Shown piece after piece: positions 62,724-64,000 of a DNA stretch of 64,000 nt. The stretch comes from Peptococcaceae bacterium. GTDB taxonomy: Bacteria > Bacillota > Desulfotomaculia > Desulfotomaculales > Desulfocucumaceae. A program made the translations under genes and the position numbers. The stretch lies in contig JAILZP010000008.1 of NCBI GenBank assembly GCA_023512435.1, positions 35,691-99,690 of the forward strand. The letters are read 5' to 3'. Position 1 is the stretch's first letter; every line of letters starts with the position of its first letter. The notes under the pieces were generated by a model, which searched no databases, was not told the DNA's origin, and saw nothing but the letters and a program-made list of their open reading frames with translations.

Positions 62724-63851
62724 ATGTTTTTTGAGCAGGGGCCCATCAGGCCCCCCAGCGAGGCGGAGAGCCTGCTGCTAAGGTTTACCAGGAACTGCCC
62801 CTGGAACCGGTGCGATTTCTGCGGCACATACAAGGGTGAAACCTTTTCCAGGCGCACCCTGGAGGAAATAAAGAGGGATATAGACAACGTCTGCCTGATT
62901 GCCGAAAAGATAAGGGAAAGGTCATGGCAGATGGGATACGGAGGGGAGATCAACCGCCAGGTGCTGTCCGACCTGTACCAGTCCGGCAGCCACCTGGTGA
63001 TCCACGTCGCCGCCTGGCTGTACCGCGGCGGGAAGACCGTTTTTATCCAGGACGCCAATTCACTGATCATGAAAACCCGGGAACTGGCGGAGGCGCTGAG
63101 GTATTTGAAAGAAAGGCTGCCCTCGGTGGAAAGGATAACCTCCTATGCCCGGTCCCAGACCCTGGCCAGGAAGGACCCGCGGGAACTGGAGGAACTCCGG
63201 GAGGCCGGGCTGAACCGGATCCACGTGGGGATGGAGTCGGGTTCGGACGCAGTCCTGAAATACATGAACAAGGGGGCCACCGCCAGGGAGCATATAGAAG
63301 GCGGCAGGAAAGTGGTGGAAGCCGGCATTTCACTGTGCGAGTACGTCCTGCTGGGGCTGGGGGGACGGCTGTGGCCGGAGGAGCACTACCTGGAGACAGC
63401 CCGGGTGCTGAACCGGATAAACCCGGACTTCATCAGGATGCGGACCCTGGCCGTCATCGAAGAGACGCCGCTGGGTGAAAAGCGGGCCAGGGGAGAGTTC
63501 ACGGAGCAGACCGAGGATGAGATTGTGGCCGGGGAAAGGCTTTTAATTGAAAACCTGGACGGAATAAACAGCCAGGTGGTCAGCGACCACATGCTGAACC
63601 TTCTTGAAGAGGTGCGGGGCAGGCTTCCGGAGGATAAAGAATTCATGATCTCGGTGATTGACAGGTATCTTTCCCTGCCCGGCCGGGAGAGGCTGAATTT
63701 CAGGCTGGGGAAGAGATGGGGCCTGTACAGGGGTCTGGCCGACCTCAACGACCCGCCCAGGCACGCCAGGGTGGAAGCCATGGTCAGGCGCCTGGAGGAA
63801 GAGGGAAGGCTGGACGGGACCATTTCGTCCCTAAGGGCGTCGATGATATAA
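62724..63851 (+). CDS. Radical SAM protein
   Basis: 375 residues. The cluster motif is NCPWNRCDFCGTYKG, i.e. Cx4Cx2C instead of the common Cx3Cx2C; the same spacing is known in a B12-independent radical SAM subgroup with the CPWNRC signature. Further barrel elements: FIQDANSLIMKTRELAEAL, SYARSQTLAR, GLNRIHVGMESGSDAVL. ATG 62724 follows AAGGGGG by 9 bases, in preference to the TTG at 62682 inside the repeat. Substrate unknown; no precursor peptide gene is adjacent. Confidence 0.85.
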   Translation: MFFEQGPIRPPSEAESLLLRFTRNCPWNRCDFCGTYKGETFSRRTLEEIKRDIDNVCLIAEKIRERSWQMGYGGEINRQVLSDLYQSGSHLVIHVAAWLYRGGKTVFIQDANSLIMKTRELAEALRYLKERLPSVERITSYARSQTLARKDPRELEELREAGLNRIHVGMESGSDAVLKYMNKGATAREHIEGGRKVVEAGISLCEYVLLGLGGRLWPEEHYLETARVLNRINPDFIRMRTLAVIEETPLGEKRARGEFTEQTEDEIVAGERLLIENLDGINSQVVSDHMLNLLEEVRGRLPEDKEFMISVIDRYLSLPGRERLNFRLGKRWGLYRGLADLNDPPRHARVEAMVRRLEEEGRLDGTISSLRASMI

Positions 63852-63873
63852 CAGCTAACAGCTATTAGCTGTA
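63850..63873. repeat. Seven-base-period repeat after the radical SAM gene
   Basis: AACAGCT, AACAGCT, ATTAGCT: same AGCTAA-type unit as in the pabB-pabC array, starting at the stop codon. The last 125 bases of the window hold only an AT-rich, promoter-like stretch. Confidence 0.7.
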
Positions 63874-64000
63874 AATTCAACTTTCGCAGTTTAGACATTG
63901 ACCTAAAGGCTTGGTAAATCTGGTTTTTTCGAGGAAAACAAACAAAAACACCCCTAACTTTTGGTAAAATAGAATTAACCAAAAACCACTCCACCAAAAG

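Noticed and set aside
63874..64000. Left end of an insertion sequence at the window edge
   Set aside because: The AT-rich stretch has repeats of TTTTGGTAAA-like sequence, but no terminal inverted repeat or transposase can be seen before the window ends.

Overview
The window is typical chromosome from a spore-forming, anaerobic, moderately GC-rich Firmicute. Gene order and content recall the Peptococcaceae (Pelotomaculum/Desulfotomaculum relatives), although no ribosomal RNA is present to fix the taxonomy. The evidence includes spoVT and ylbJ (sporulation genes), the yceD-rpmF-fapR-plsX-fabH-fabK-fabD-fabG-acpP-fabF-rnc-ftsY cluster, addBA, strong GGAGG ribosome sites with many GTG/TTG starts, a T-box leader, a bifunctional AdhE, and a small regulator of the iron-only hydrogenase type. 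No rRNA, tRNA, prophage, transposase or CRISPR array was seen.

Layout. 0-4 kb: a truncated membrane protein, a zinc ribbon, adhE and spoVT. 4.2-10.8 kb: an exosortase-G (XrtG) type surface locus with a DivIVA-like protein, a giant coiled-coil/pterin-synthase-like/membrane fusion, XrtG carrying an extracellular domain, and a family 2 glycosyltransferase. 10.9-15.8 kb: a LysR regulator, a crotonase, a family III CoA-transferase/racemase and a PAS histidine kinase. 15.9-20 kb (minus strand): a cyclase-family hydrolase, a sodium:solute symporter ending in winged helices, and ylbJ. 20.2-29.8 kb: the fatty-acid/phospholipid cluster with a perfect FapR operator, then rnc and ftsY. 29.9-37 kb: a salvage island for by-products of S-adenosylmethionine (nucleoside phosphorylase, mtnA, ahcY, MTA/SAH deaminase), an rRNA methyltransferase, a macrodomain protein and a class II aldolase. 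37.2-40.5 kb: pabA-pabB-pabC for p-aminobenzoate. 40.5-50 kb: a small membrane protein, a BON protein, glpX and addBA. 50-53 kb: an MNT/HEPN toxin-antitoxin pair with a frameshifted toxin, a long-form hisG, a rhomboid protease and a hydrogenase-type regulator. 53.2-56.3 kb: a 35-residue protein and a T-box-controlled aroF-pheA operon. 56.4-64 kb: a stand-alone acyl-CoA-synthetase C-terminal domain, a uridine-kinase-like fusion, an SPFH protein with an Arc-like partner, a ferredoxin with a zinc ribbon, a metallophosphoesterase and a radical SAM protein.

How the parts fit. The fab cluster is a complete lipid-initiation and elongation unit controlled by malonyl-CoA through FapR. The salvage island looks like a deaminase-first route: adenosyl by-products are turned to inosyl forms, phosphorolysed, isomerised by MtnA and cleaved by the class II aldolase to DHAP and an aldehyde. 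The aroF-pheA leader has a Phe (TTC) specifier, which matches its genes.

The most unusual structure is a set of degenerate tandem repeats, all with a seven-base period but with different unit sequences. They sit directly after genes throughout the window, including a roughly 370-base array between pabB and pabC. Other items worth a second look are the XrtG fusions and the Cys-to-Ser change at its expected catalytic site, the transporter with winged helices, the partly duplicated T-box, the reversed domain order of PheA, and the ATT or CTG start of fabK.
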